A stretch of DNA of 64,000 nt, from assembly GCA_963732095.1 (NCBI GenBank), contig CAVSZA010000013.1:1-64000 (forward strand). The letters are read 5' to 3'. Below, in pieces: positions 1-8,370 of the stretch. Origin of the DNA: AP-15 sp963732095. Lineage in GTDB: Bacteria; Pseudomonadota; Alphaproteobacteria; ATCC43930; CGMCC-115725. Position 1 is the stretch's first letter. Every line of letters begins with the position of its first letter. The position numbers and the translations under genes were made by a program. Under the pieces are notes generated by a model. That model saw nothing but the letters and a program-made list of their open reading frames with translations. It was not told the origin of the DNA and searched no databases.

Positions 1-532
1 CCTTCGCGGCATTTTTGATGGTCAATATCTGTGTGCGAATTCGTTCGACATAGTCACGCAACTCGCGGTGCGTGAACCCTTCGGCAGTGAACGCGTAAAT
101 GATGCCAAAGACGTCGCCAAACTCGTCGTTGAAGCTCGGTCCGAGAATGCCTTGCGGCAGTGTCCCCTTTATGTCGGCGACCTTCTTGCGGACCTGGTAC
201 CAGATGTCCGGGATCGCCTCTTTCGGCGTACTGTCGAGAACGTTGACATAGATCGTCGAGATGCCGGGCTTGGTTTCGCTCTTCAGGTAGTAGAGCGATG
301 GCGTTTCCTGCAGTTTCTTCTCGATCCGGTCGGTGACCTGCAGCATCGTGTCGTCGATCGTTGCGCCCGGCCAATAGGTTCGCACGATCATCGTCTTGAT
401 CGAAAAGGACGGGTCTTCCTCGCGCCCCAGCTGCTTGTAGGAAAGGACGCCCGCGGCGACAAAGAGGATCATCAGAAACCACACGAAGGGGCGATGGTTG
501 ATCGCCCATTCGGAGAGATTGAAGCCCTTCAT
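1..532 (-). CDS. RND efflux pump inner-membrane permease, N-terminal part (cut by window edge)
   Basis: Reading leftwards from an ATG at 532 the frame stays open to the window edge (177 codons). It begins MKGFNLSEWAINHRP, then a hydrophobic helix at about residues 16-30, then a periplasmic segment with the G-REEDP-FSIK and YWPGA signatures of the AcrB/MexB-type HAE-RND family. Such permeases use the proton gradient to expel drugs or solvents together with a periplasmic adaptor and an outer-membrane channel. The start overlaps the stop of the upstream adaptor gene by ATGA, so the two are translationally coupled. Substrate cannot be told from the sequence. Only the first sixth of the usual protein (about 1030 residues) is present. 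Confidence 0.93.
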   Translation of the reverse strand, partial: MKGFNLSEWAINHRPFVWFLMILFVAAGVLSYKQLGREEDPSFSIKTMIVRTYWPGATIDDTMLQVTDRIEKKLQETPSLYYLKSETKPGISTIYVNVLDSTPKEAIPDIWYQVRKKVADIKGTLPQGILGPSFNDEFGDVFGIIYAFTAEGFTHRELRDYVERIRTQILTIKNAAK

Positions 533-1656
533 TGCACGGTGCTCGCGTCCATGAGGGCGACCTTCTGACCGGGGAGCAATTTCTGCACTCCGGCGGTCAC
601 CACGACGTCTCCTTGGGCGAGTCCGTCGCCGACGACGACCGAGTCGCCCTGGTAGCGCTGCACGGTGATCGGCTTCAGCTGTACCGTCTTGTCCTTCTCG
701 ACCAGCCAGACGGCCGGCTTACCGTCCTTCTGGAAGAGCGCACTCCCCGGTATCGAGACGGTCTGACCTTGATCCAAGGTCACCGTGCCGACCACGTTGG
801 CTCCGAGCCGCATCTGCGGCGGCGCATCGGGCAGCGAGACGCGCACGGTGTAGGTGCGAGTGGCAGGGTCGGCCTGCGGCGAGACATAGCGGACCTTACC
901 CGCCGTCTCGATTTCGGGATTGTTGACGAGGTGGACCGTAACGGTCGGGTCCTTCGGCGGGCTCTTAAAGGCGCCTTCGGCGATGTTGAAGACCGCTTCG
1001 CGCTCCCCAGGCTGCGCCAGGCGAACGACCATCTGTCCGGCGCTGACCACCTGTCCCGGATCCGCCCCGATCGCGGTGATAACCCCGTCGTTATCCGCCT
1101 GCAGATTGGTATAGCCGAGATTATCGCTGGCCTGGATCTGCTTGGCCCGCGCCGAATCGAGCTGCGCTTGCGCGGTCTTGAAGGTCTTCAGCGCTTGATC
1201 GTACTGGACCCGAGTGGTATTGCCGTTCTTCAGGAGTTCGCGCTGGCGGTATTCTTGGGCTTGGCTGCGGGTTACTTCGGCTTCGGTTGCAGCGACCTCG
1301 GCTTTCGCGACCTCGAAGTCTTGACGATACTGCTGCGGATCGAGCCGGGCGAGGAGATCGTCCTTCTTCACTTGCGTCCCGACGTCAACCGGCCGCTCGA
1401 GGATCTTGCCGTTGACCCGAAAGCCGATGTCGGCGTGGTAGCGCGGCTGGATCTCGCCGGTCAGCGATACCTTCTCCCCTCCTTCCTGCAACGCGACCGT
1501 CACGGTGCGCACGGGCCGGACGGCCTGCGACGCAGCCTTCTCTTCTTTGTGGCAGGCCGCCAAAGCCGACAGCAAAATGAGAGTACCCGCCGCTCCCAGC
1601 GCAAGGGTCAGCAAGCGACTCGACCGCTCCCCGGCAAGACTTGTTCCACGCATCAT
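529..1656 (-). CDS. RND efflux periplasmic adaptor (membrane fusion) lipoprotein
   Basis: HlyD/AcrA-type adaptor of about 375 residues that links an RND permease to an outer-membrane channel. The N-terminus has a basic stretch, a hydrophobic helix and the lipobox L-A-A-C, so it is probably a lipoprotein. Then come a biotinyl-lipoyl-like half motif (RVNGKILERPVDVG), a coiled-coil hairpin rich in Ala, Glu and Gln, the second lipoyl half and beta-barrel domains ending near VVTAGVQKLLPGQKV. I prefer the ATG at 1656, which gives an ordinary signal peptide; an in-frame ATG at 1701 would add 15 residues. It overlaps the permease gene by 4 bases, forming one operon with it. Confidence 0.92.
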   Translation of the reverse strand: MMRGTSLAGERSSRLLTLALGAAGTLILLSALAACHKEEKAASQAVRPVRTVTVALQEGGEKVSLTGEIQPRYHADIGFRVNGKILERPVDVGTQVKKDDLLARLDPQQYRQDFEVAKAEVAATEAEVTRSQAQEYRQRELLKNGNTTRVQYDQALKTFKTAQAQLDSARAKQIQASDNLGYTNLQADNDGVITAIGADPGQVVSAGQMVVRLAQPGEREAVFNIAEGAFKSPPKDPTVTVHLVNNPEIETAGKVRYVSPQADPATRTYTVRVSLPDAPPQMRLGANVVGTVTLDQGQTVSIPGSALFQKDGKPAVWLVEKDKTVQLKPITVQRYQGDSVVVGDGLAQGDVVVTAGVQKLLPGQKVALMDASTVQ

Positions 1657-1775
1657 AGGCAAAACACTCGGTCTGGGTTGGCTCACGGATCGGTGTAGCA
1701 TAGGAGATGCCGCGCGAAATCTCTACATGGACTTTTGAGGCTTGGCGTCCAGACGTTTTAGGAGGGGTGCCAACA

Positions 1776-2258
1776 TTAGTAGCCGGACGGGTAATACTGA
1801 TAAGGCGGCGGCGCATAAGAGGCAGGGGGTGCGGCGGCGGCACTGCTCGCCATCGCCGCCACACCGGCGCCGACCGCGACGCCGGCGGCAACACCGCCCC
1901 AGTTGGGGCCGTTATAGCTACTGCCGCTGACCGAGACGTTGCGGTTCACATTGACGTTACCGCTTACGTTGCGGTTCGCCGAGACGTTACGGTTGGCCGA
2001 TACGTCGCGCTGAAAATTGGCGCTGTTGAAATTGCCCCGGTTGCCGCTGCCCCGGTTGACGTTGCCGCCGCCCCGGTTGACGCCACCGCCACCGCCACCG
2101 CCACGACGCTGCACCAGCACCAAAGGCGCGCCTTTTCCGGCACCGATCCCGGCAGCAAGATCGAAAGCCCCCATCCTGCTCCATCCGGATGATGGGGCAG
2201 CCGATGCGTGCGCGGCCACCAACACGACGGGCACGACGTAGATCAATAGCTTCTTCAT
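1776..2258 (-). CDS. Secreted Gly/Asn-rich repeat protein
   Basis: Unrecognised function. Start chosen at MKKLL (2258), with a signal peptide ending near A-S-A-A. The mature protein has an Arg-Gly-rich block, then repeated short motifs of the N-R-G-N and S-A-N-R-N-V type, then a glycine-zipper-like segment (WGGVAAGVAVGAGVA) and a Pro/Tyr-rich tail. The same architecture occurs in the frameshifted gene at 7441-8084, so the two are paralogues. It follows the gene ending at 2270 by 11 bases on the same strand. Likely an envelope or exported structural protein (inference). Confidence 0.7.
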   Translation of the reverse strand: MKKLLIYVVPVVLVAAHASAAPSSGWSRMGAFDLAAGIGAGKGAPLVLVQRRGGGGGGGVNRGGGNVNRGSGNRGNFNSANFQRDVSANRNVSANRNVSGNVNVNRNVSVSGSSYNGPNWGGVAAGVAVGAGVAAMASSAAAAPPASYAPPPYQYYPSGY

Positions 2259-2269
2259 GACCGGAGACC

Positions 2270-2665
2270 TCACTTGTTGAGGTACTTGGCTTGGATCTGT
2301 TTCCAGCCGTCGATCGCTTGGCCGCAGCCGGCTTTGTCGAACGGACGCCCGGAGCCATAGCCGAGGGCACCCGTAAAGGTGAAGGCGGCCTTGAGGCCAA
2401 AATGGATCGCGATCAGGTTGGCCAATTCCATAGCTCGCGAGATCTGATCCTGCTTATCCGCGTCGGCCGAGCATTCGACCACTTGGCCCGCCATGACGCC
2501 GACCCTACGCAACCCATCCAGGAAGGTTGGGTTATCAGCGGGCGGCGTCGGCACTTCCTGTGCGGGTGCGGTAGGGGTGGTCGAAGGGTTCTGGGCCAGC
2601 GCTGGGCCGGCCGACGTCAGGCAAGCCAGCGCCAAGATAGTGGCCCGAAGTTGATACGATCGCAT
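2270..2665 (-). CDS. Small exported protein of unknown function
   Basis: 131 residues. A signal peptide is evident (MRSYQLRATILALACL... with a likely cut after A-L-A-Q). A Pro/Thr linker is followed by a short folded part of about 85 residues with two cysteines (VECSADAD and KAGCGQAIDGW) that could form a disulphide. I do not recognise the family. It lies directly upstream of the Gly/Asn-rich protein gene with an 11-base gap, so they are probably co-transcribed. Confidence 0.7.
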   Translation of the reverse strand: MRSYQLRATILALACLTSAGPALAQNPSTTPTAPAQEVPTPPADNPTFLDGLRRVGVMAGQVVECSADADKQDQISRAMELANLIAIHFGLKAAFTFTGALGYGSGRPFDKAGCGQAIDGWKQIQAKYLNK

Positions 2666-2752
2666 CCGTTTGCCTTTCCTTTCTAAACACGTTAGAGCTT
2701 AACGCGGCACCCGCAAGCACATTGATCCGGCTCATCGAATTATACCAATTGG

Positions 2753-2780
2753 CCCTCTCCACCTTCGAGGGTGGAGAGGG
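2753..2780 (-). terminator. Perfect 11-bp hairpin, possible terminator
   Basis: CCCTCTCCACC pairs perfectly with GGTGGAGAGGG around a 6-base loop. It sits between the lipoprotein gene ending at 2886 and the next gene starting at 2665, both on the minus strand. There is no run of T after the stem, so it is either a factor-assisted terminator or an mRNA-stabilising stem. Confidence 0.45.
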
Positions 2781-2885
2781 GATAACAACGGCCCGTTCCT
2801 CGATTATCGTTTTCCAAGCCGCCCAAAAGAGCGGCCATGGGCTTACAAGCAACTGGAACGTGGGGAATGTCGGCTCAAACCGTCC

Positions 2886-3629
2886 CTATGTGATCCTTTG
2901 CCAGTTTACATTGTACGTACAATTGACGCTGGATACCCGAGCGTGCAGTACATGGGTCTGTGTATCGAAGTTTCCGTCGAGATCTTCATCCACCATTGCG
3001 GGTTGTGCTTGTCCAGTTAAGGTTGCGCCATAACCGCTGTGCATCGTCAAATGACCTTGCGGCGTCACGTATCCCGCGAATGTGACACCCATCGCCTGGA
3101 ACTGCGCGAGGCCATTGGTGACCGTCAGTGTCGGTGGGGCATCAAACGGCTGGCAAGCGACTGTTACGTCGACGGTCTTCGCTCCTGTACCAGTGGCAGT
3201 AAGGTGGGAAGCGGCACTGGCACTATTGTTGGATATGCCCCGATACGTTCCGTCGAACGCAGTAGTCGTATTGGCGGCTGAACCACCCACGTGAGTTGGG
3301 CCAGCGCTCTGTCCTGCTCCTGTCCAGGTCGGTGACGATTGTTGCGCCGTGCACGCTACCATGGTGAGCAACGATATGCATGATAGAACTAGGATTTCCT
3401 CGACGGTCTTTTTTCCTGTACCGGCGGTGCTGGCGCTGCGATTGGATACGCCCTGATATGTCCCGTCGAAAGCAGTTGTGGTATTGCCGGCTGAGCCACC
3501 CACGTGAGTTGGGCCAGCGTTCGGTCCTGCTCCTGTCCACGTCGCGCTCAGAGGATCTGTCGACGACTGTTGCGCCGTGCACGCTACCATCGTGAGCAAC
3601 GATAAACATGATAGAAATGAGATTTTCAT
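2886..3629 (-). CDS. Lipoprotein with in-frame internal duplication of its signal peptide region
   Basis: 247 residues, family unknown. It starts MKISFLSCLSLLTMVACTAQQ, a lipoprotein signal with the lipobox M-V-A-C. Around residue 82 the same stretch recurs (LSCISLLTMVACTAQQSS), followed again by TWTGAG, AGPTHVGGSA and NTTTAFDGTY. The protein is therefore a tandem in-frame duplication of its first 75 or so residues followed by one unique beta-rich domain with two cysteines (VACQPFD and VNCTYN). The second hydrophobic segment is now internal. FDGTY motifs resemble those of small bacterial surface proteins, but I cannot name the family. Confidence 0.75.
   Translation of the reverse strand: MKISFLSCLSLLTMVACTAQQSSTDPLSATWTGAGPNAGPTHVGGSAGNTTTAFDGTYQGVSNRSASTAGTGKKTVEEILVLSCISLLTMVACTAQQSSPTWTGAGQSAGPTHVGGSAANTTTAFDGTYRGISNNSASAASHLTATGTGAKTVDVTVACQPFDAPPTLTVTNGLAQFQAMGVTFAGYVTPQGHLTMHSGYGATLTGQAQPAMVDEDLDGNFDTQTHVLHARVSSVNCTYNVNWQRIT
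3165..3386. repeat. Tandem duplication, copy 2 (inside lipoprotein gene)
   Basis: Encodes residues about 82-155 of the lipoprotein and matches 3396-3614 codon by codon, including the lipobox and the THVGGSA and NTTTAFDGTY motifs. The two units differ by several substitutions and a 5-codon indel after QQSS, so the duplication is not brand new. Confidence 0.8.
3396..3614. repeat. Tandem duplication, copy 1 (inside lipoprotein gene)
   Basis: Encodes residues about 6-78 of the lipoprotein, including the functional signal peptide. Partner of 3165-3386. Confidence 0.8.
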
Positions 3630-3727
3630 CGCTCCCTCCCTTCCAGGTTAGCAATAGTGGGAGCGGGTTGCTCAGAATCCACGGAATTGGGACGATCATC
3701 CCTCTCCAGCACTGCCTTGACATAGAG

Positions 3728-4273
3728 CTACTGCACCGCAACCGTGACGTCCGTGTTCCAGGTGATGTCAACCTTGTCGCCAACCTTAACCTTATCGAGC
3801 ACGGCCGGATCGACGATATGTCGGCTGTATTTCCATCCGTTCGGACCAGTGAAGGTGATCGACGATGCGTTCTTGTCGATGGCGTCGACGGTCGCGGTCA
3901 TCGTTCTCTGCACGGATGCCGTGCCCCCAGGCCGTTCCCCCTGCCCCGCAGTGGAGGTCCCGGTCTGCGTATTGACAGGCGCCTCACCCGGCGGCTTCAG
4001 TCTCGCTGAGACGTTGTTGTTATACGTCACCGATACCTTGTCCCCGACCTTGAGCTCATCGAACCGCTTCGCGCTTGGGGGCACGTCGACCGTCTCGAAG
4101 CTGCCATCGGCTTTCTTGATGTTAACGGTGCGCTTCTCATGATCGATGGTCGCCACGGTGCCCGAAAGGGTGACGGTCTGTGTCGGGAGCTGTTTGACCT
4201 CCTGCGCCCAGCCGGACAGGGAAAGAGCTAAGACCAACCCGGACGCGGTCAGGATTGCGTTTAGTGGCTTCAT
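3728..4273 (-). CDS. Periplasmic protein with two OB-like half domains
   Basis: 181 residues. The ATG at 4273 is preceded by AAAGGAGGGA at good spacing, so it is preferred over an ATG 24 bases upstream. A signal peptide (LALSLSGWAQ) precedes two similar beta-rich units: V-T-L-S-G-T-V-A-T-I-D-H...LKVGDKVSVTYNNNV and M-T-A-T-V-D-A-I-D...VKVGDKVDITWNTDV. These resemble the small beta-barrel repeats of DUF5666-like exported proteins. Function unknown, perhaps ligand or metal binding. A low-complexity Gln/Gly/Thr linker joins the units. Confidence 0.75.
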   Translation of the reverse strand: MKPLNAILTASGLVLALSLSGWAQEVKQLPTQTVTLSGTVATIDHEKRTVNIKKADGSFETVDVPPSAKRFDELKVGDKVSVTYNNNVSARLKPPGEAPVNTQTGTSTAGQGERPGGTASVQRTMTATVDAIDKNASSITFTGPNGWKYSRHIVDPAVLDKVKVGDKVDITWNTDVTVAVQ

Positions 4274-4332
4274 GTATCTCCCTCCTTTTGGGTTCATAAT
4301 CTGGGGTGTTTAAGGTGCAAAAGCTCGCCCGC

Positions 4333-4395
4333 ACTTAAAGCCTAAACGGCGGGGTTGGCCGGCGGCTATGCAGAAATAACGCATTTTACGGGTTG
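4333..4395 (-). repeat. Dispersed ~60-bp intergenic repeat, copy A
   Basis: Read on the minus strand it has the core CCCGTAAAAT-CGTTATTTCTGCATAGCC followed by CAACCCCGC-GTTTAGGCTT. The same sequence recurs at 14729-14790 and, less completely, at 15188-15243. It overlaps the last codons of the adjacent AraC gene. No function is evident. Confidence 0.75.
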
Positions 4396-5381
4396 ATGAA
4401 CCGCGCTCCTGGAGCACGTTGAAGGGTGGTCAGCGGGGTCTCGCTAAAGGCCGCCCGGTAGGCCGCCTCGAAAGGTCCTAGCTCCGTAAAACCGAAGCCG
4501 CGGACGAGCTCTAAGAGGGTTACCCCGTCGGGAGCGGCGTCACGCAATGCGACACGTGCCCGCCTCAACCGTCGCAAGAGCACATATCGGACCGGGCTCA
4601 TGCCAAGGAATTCGGCGCAGCACGAGCGCAGGGTCCGCTCAGTCACCCCAATCAGCTCGCACAACTCTGTTGTGTGCAGAGGCTCGCCGAGATGGTCTGC
4701 CAACACCTCCTCGAACCTGATCATGATGCTGGCGTGACGGCGTTTGATCGCGCCGTCAGCTCGCATGCTGGTGGCGGTCAGGCAAGCGACCAACGTCTGG
4801 ATCAAACCTTGCTCGATGGCGCGCGCGACCTCCGTATGGGCCAATAATTTGGGTCTCGTCTCGGCAAGACGACAAACTTGCGCGTGCAGACGCCGCAGGC
4901 GCGCCAGATTGCGCGGGGAGGGACGCAGGATTTTTCCCTCCGATGGCAAACTGAAAGGCTTTCCGGAGAGAGCCCGGCCATATTGTTCGAGCTGAAACGG
5001 GTCCAGCGCTATCACGTTCCACACGAAGGAGCCAGGCGTTGACTGGTGCAGCCGCTCACCGCGGCCGTGGAACACAATCTCGCCCGGCCGCAATTCCGTC
5101 CCGTCCCATACCGGCACTGGCCCGGAATGTGCCGGAAACGTCACGAAAGAGAGCTGCGGGCCCAGGCAAACATAGGCGACCCGCGGAAAGTCTTCCTCGG
5201 ATCGCAACACCTCCAAATCGTGCAGCTCCGCCCAAGTTAGGCGCGCCTTGAACGGGGGGCTTAGGGCAAGGACGATTTCGATTTGTGCCTGACGCAGGCT
5301 CGCCTCGAAGTGATCGGGTTCGAGGAAGGTGCGCGTGCCGCTTCCCGGCATTCGTCTCTCTACAAAACCGAAGAGCCACAA
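4386..5381 (-). CDS. AraC-family transcriptional regulator
   Basis: 331 residues. The C-terminal 100 residues contain two helix-turn-helix units typical of AraC: LHTTELCELIGVTERTLRSCC and VTLLELVRGFGFTELGPFEAAY, linked by GMSPVRYVLLRRLRRAR. The N-terminal half is an AraC-like ligand-sensing region with HDLEVLRSEEDFPRVAYV. A second in-frame ATG at 5351 is an equally good start. It is a paralogue of the next gene, sharing layout and the CC-EFLGMSP motif, with a 53-base gap on the same strand. Target genes are unknown. Confidence 0.88.
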   Translation of the reverse strand: MWLFGFVERRMPGSGTRTFLEPDHFEASLRQAQIEIVLALSPPFKARLTWAELHDLEVLRSEEDFPRVAYVCLGPQLSFVTFPAHSGPVPVWDGTELRPGEIVFHGRGERLHQSTPGSFVWNVIALDPFQLEQYGRALSGKPFSLPSEGKILRPSPRNLARLRRLHAQVCRLAETRPKLLAHTEVARAIEQGLIQTLVACLTATSMRADGAIKRRHASIMIRFEEVLADHLGEPLHTTELCELIGVTERTLRSCCAEFLGMSPVRYVLLRRLRRARVALRDAAPDGVTLLELVRGFGFTELGPFEAAYRAAFSETPLTTLQRAPGARFINP

Positions 5382-5434
5382 TGCAGGTCGAGCATTTTGG
5401 CAAAGAATGAGGATAGGTCGCCCGATCGCGGTGC

Positions 5435-6439
5435 CTATGCAGATTTAACAAATTTCCATGCCGGCTCGACGATTTCCGCCGGTTTTGCGTCTTCGGGGGG
5501 ACGCCGCAGTGCGACCGAGGGCGCTTCTCCGAAGATTAACCGGTAGGCGACAGCAAAGCGGCCCAATTCCCAGAAGCCATAATCGGTGGCGATCTCGGTC
5601 ACGGTCGTCTTCTCCATGTCCGCGCCCCGCAATGCCCGGCGCACCAGCTGCATCCGCCGCAGCCACAGATAGTGCTTCGGGCTCATGCCGAGATACTCCT
5701 GGCAGCAGTCACGCAGCGTCGTATAGGAAGCGCCAACCGTCGCGCAAAGCTGCGGCATATAAAGAGGCCTATCGGGGGTGGCAGTCAGGACCTCCTCCAG
5801 ACGCCGCATGACCGTCGCGCGATGCCGATGGACATTGCGCACATTATCTGAATGGCCCTCGGTTAGGCACAAGACCATTGCTTCGACCAAAGCCTCCTCG
5901 ATCGCTCGCGCTACTTCTGGCTTCGCGAGAACGTCGGGCGCGGTCTTCGCAAGATGGTCCGCCGCTTCGTGCAGCCGCAACAGCCGGGACACAACAGGTG
6001 CAGGGGGGCTGGTCCATTGGGGGAATGAAGGTGGCGTCAATGGGCGCCCAACGATGGCCTCGCTAGCGGGGGCGAGGTCCTCGGACGTCAGCGACATGGT
6101 ACCCCATCCGCAGGCCGCAGAGGATCGAAGGTAGTACGGCCCGTGCGATCCGATCACTGTTATTTGATGCTCAGATGTTTCGACCCCGCTGACCTGCATC
6201 TTCGGCTGATAGGGATTGGTCGCAAAGAGGATCACCAACCGCCTACCGCTCGGCGTTATCCTCATGATCCGAGGCAAGCTCTCGTCGAAGCGATGCATCC
6301 ATAGGCGATGCAGGTCGATGCGCGTCAACTCCGCACGGAATTCGCCGCGCTTCGTAACAACTCCCTCAATCTGCAGATTTCGGATCCCCGAAAAATACAC
6401 ATCTGGGTCGATAAATGTACGGACGGCGCTCAAAGGCAT
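5435..6439 (-). CDS. AraC-family transcriptional regulator (paralogue of neighbour)
   Basis: About 334 residues from the ATG at 6439 (MPLSAVRTFIDPDVY); an ATG at 6517 is possible. The C-terminal DNA-binding domain carries LYMPQLCATVGASYTTLRDCC and TEIATDYGFWELGRFAVAY with the connecting CQEYLGMSPKHYLWLRR helix. The N-terminal part matches the neighbour's sensing domain (FIDPDVYFSGIRNLQ, LTRIDLHRLWMHRFDESLPR). The pair looks like a tandem duplication that has diverged. No operator could be identified. Confidence 0.88.
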   Translation of the reverse strand: MPLSAVRTFIDPDVYFSGIRNLQIEGVVTKRGEFRAELTRIDLHRLWMHRFDESLPRIMRITPSGRRLVILFATNPYQPKMQVSGVETSEHQITVIGSHGPYYLRSSAACGWGTMSLTSEDLAPASEAIVGRPLTPPSFPQWTSPPAPVVSRLLRLHEAADHLAKTAPDVLAKPEVARAIEEALVEAMVLCLTEGHSDNVRNVHRHRATVMRRLEEVLTATPDRPLYMPQLCATVGASYTTLRDCCQEYLGMSPKHYLWLRRMQLVRRALRGADMEKTTVTEIATDYGFWELGRFAVAYRLIFGEAPSVALRRPPEDAKPAEIVEPAWKFVKSA

Positions 6440-6768
6440 ATCGACCCTCGGGGGAAGCAGGGTTCGAACGCGCAGGCATCCAAGGATTTTTTCCCAGCAA
6501 AGGTTAATCTGGGTCACTCTGTCAATCGAAATTTACGCCTTTCACAAGGCGTCGGAGGCGGTGGTCACGGCTCCGTGGTCAGCATCATGCGAAGTGAATC
6601 TCGCGGGGAGCCCCGCGTGCTGAGCCTTACATTGCCTTTGGGGTCTGAGCCGTTGCGGGGTGCGTATTCTTCGAAAATGCATCAAAAATGCATAGGCAGA
6701 ACGCTCGGATTGGTGGCTATCATGCCTTCGTGGCCGCCAAATTGGTTGTTCATTCGGGGAATACCGGA

Positions 6769-6828
6769 TCAGCTGGGGCTAACCGCAGCCGATGACGCTC
6801 AGCTGGGGCTAACCGCAGCCGATGACGC
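6769..6828. repeat. 30-bp direct tandem repeat, two units
   Basis: TCAGCTGGGGCTAACCGCAG plus 10 more bases is repeated exactly, 6769-6798 and 6799-6828, in the spacer just upstream of the small secreted protein gene at 6902. No protein role is apparent. Confidence 0.85.
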
Positions 6829-6879
6829 CAAGAAACTACATTCCAGATGAATGTGCCCTGGCTGAAGGCCGCAGGAATT

Positions 6880-7244
6880 GTCCCCAAAGGAGGACCAAGT
6901 CGTGACACCTGAATTCGCCTCTAGATCGTTCATGATCATTAGATCATCCATGATCATTCTCGGCATGGTCGTTGGCATGTCGATCTCGACGAACGCAGAA
7001 CCTGTCAAGGTGATGGATGTGGCATCGACTGACGGCTCGTTCACCATCGCCCAAACCAACGGCCAGGAGCGCCGGGACACCCGGCAGAACTGCCGTCAGG
7101 CGAATGGGGCCGTCGGCGCGGACAAGCGCCACTGCAAACAGACGGGACGCCAGAATTAGTCGGGGCACTGCCGCGCGTGGCGTATCGACGTCATGAGGGT
7201 GTGGCGCTTTGCCACCCGCTCGGCGTTCGGGGCAGCTTGTTGCC
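6880..7244. repeat. ~365-bp long repeat, copy 1 (carries small secreted protein gene)
   Basis: Nearly identical to 14800-15176, from just before the ribosome binding site AAAGGAGG through the gene and about 85 bases past its stop. It covers the whole transcription unit of the small gene, so the unit was duplicated as a block. Confidence 0.9.
6902..7159 (+). CDS. Small exported cationic protein with a cysteine pair (copy 1)
   Basis: 85 residues from a GTG at 6902, preceded by AAAGGAGG at 7 bases. Residues 1-32 are a signal peptide (MIILGMVVGMSISTNA). The mature part, about 53 residues, ends in a basic, Gln/Arg-rich segment with two cysteines (Cys64 in DTRQNCRQANG and Cys78 in KRHCKQTG). Family unknown. 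It is almost identical to the gene at 14822, apart from a 4-residue indel in the ERR region, and the flanking DNA is duplicated too. Possible periplasmic binding peptide or disulphide-bonded peptide (inference). Confidence 0.7.
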   Translation: MTPEFASRSFMIIRSSMIILGMVVGMSISTNAEPVKVMDVASTDGSFTIAQTNGQERRDTRQNCRQANGAVGADKRHCKQTGRQN

Positions 7245-7440
7245 GGTTCCACTCGGCGATGAAGCGGTCAAGCCTTTGGCCTGACCGCGAGCATCATCAT
7301 TTAATAGGTCTCGGGTACAAAGTGCCAACTCGATAGCTTTGGGCGCGGTTGGGGTGCCGGGCGATAGCATAACCCGCCATCCGTTTTTCCGCGCGCTTAA
7401 CGAGTCGCGAGGGCTCAAAGTGCGGCCGTGCTGGAGCCGC

Positions 7441-8084
7441 TCAAAGTCCGCAATTCGGGTAATTTGGGTATGGACAAGACGGGTACGGATACGGGTACGC
7501 CGGGGCCGGATAGGCCGTGCTGGCGACGGCACCGCCGACGATGGCACCCGCCGCGACGCCGGCGGCGACGCCCCCCCAACCTCCCCCGTAATAAGCGCCT
7601 CCGTAGCCACCACCGCTGACGTTGACGTTCCGGTTGACGTTGACGTTGCCGTAACTGCCGCGATTCACGTTGGCACTGTTGAAGTTGCCGCGGTTCACGT
7701 TGGCGCTACTGAAGTTGCCGCGGTTCGCACTGGCGCCACTGAAGTTGCCGCGGTTCGCACTGGCGCCACTGAAATTGCCTCGGCCGGCACCGGCCCAGGA
7801 ACCGCCGCCACCACCGCCGCGATAACCGCCGCCACCGGCGCGAGCACCGCCACCGCCACCGCCGCGATAACCCCGCCGCCGGCGCGAGCACCGCCACCGC
7901 CGCGAGCACCGCCGCCCCCTCGCCCGCCCCTCTGGCACACGAGGGCCGGCCGTACACCTGTCCCCTCCGGCGCGGTGGCGGTGATATTGCGACCTATGTT
8001 GCCGCTCCAGGCAGCCGGAGCGGCAGGCGCCCCGGTAGCCGCCAATCCGACCAAGACGATCGGCGCCATGTAAAGCAGAGACAT
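7441..8084 (-). pseudogene. Secreted Gly/Asn repeat protein, frameshifted
   Basis: The signal peptide (MSLLYMAPIVLVGLAATGAPA) and an Arg/Gly-rich block are read in one frame from 8084. After about 7870 the sequence continues in another frame as G-Y-R-G-G-G repeats, three or four copies of the 11-residue NRGNFSGASAN/NRGNFNSANV unit, VNVNRNVNVSGGG, a GGWGGVAAGVAAGA zipper and a Pro/Tyr tail. The shift is one missing base in a GGGG run, visible because the adjacent DNA repeat has the base. It is a paralogue of the gene at 1776-2258. A sequencing error in the GC-rich run is possible, in which case the gene is intact. Confidence 0.65.
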
Positions 8085-8370
8085 CGTCATCGCTGTGGCC
8101 TCACTCGTCGTGTTGGCTCCGAATTGCTGTCCAGCTCGCGGCTGCTTGAGGCAGGCATCGGGCTACGTCGAACACTGACCGGCGCCATACCAGCAAGATA
8201 TCCGCAGACCGGAGCAACGGGAGATATCGAGCGTGACCCGCCTGCGCATCTATGTCAATTAGAGCGGCCGAGTTATGGTATTTCTATATCCGAAGGTTGA
8301 AACGGCCTCCGATTGCCGCAGCCAGGCTAATGTCTGCGGAGACAGATTTCCTTGCCACCGGAGCAACGCG

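Noticed and set aside
532..1698. Long open frame (388 codons) on the plus strand opposite the RND adaptor
   Set aside because: Antisense shadow in high-GC DNA; no family resemblance, while the minus strand reads as a clear adaptor.
7640..7800. Regularly spaced repeats that might be a CRISPR array
   Set aside because: They are 33-base coding repeats (NRGNF... units) of a secreted protein, with no spacers.
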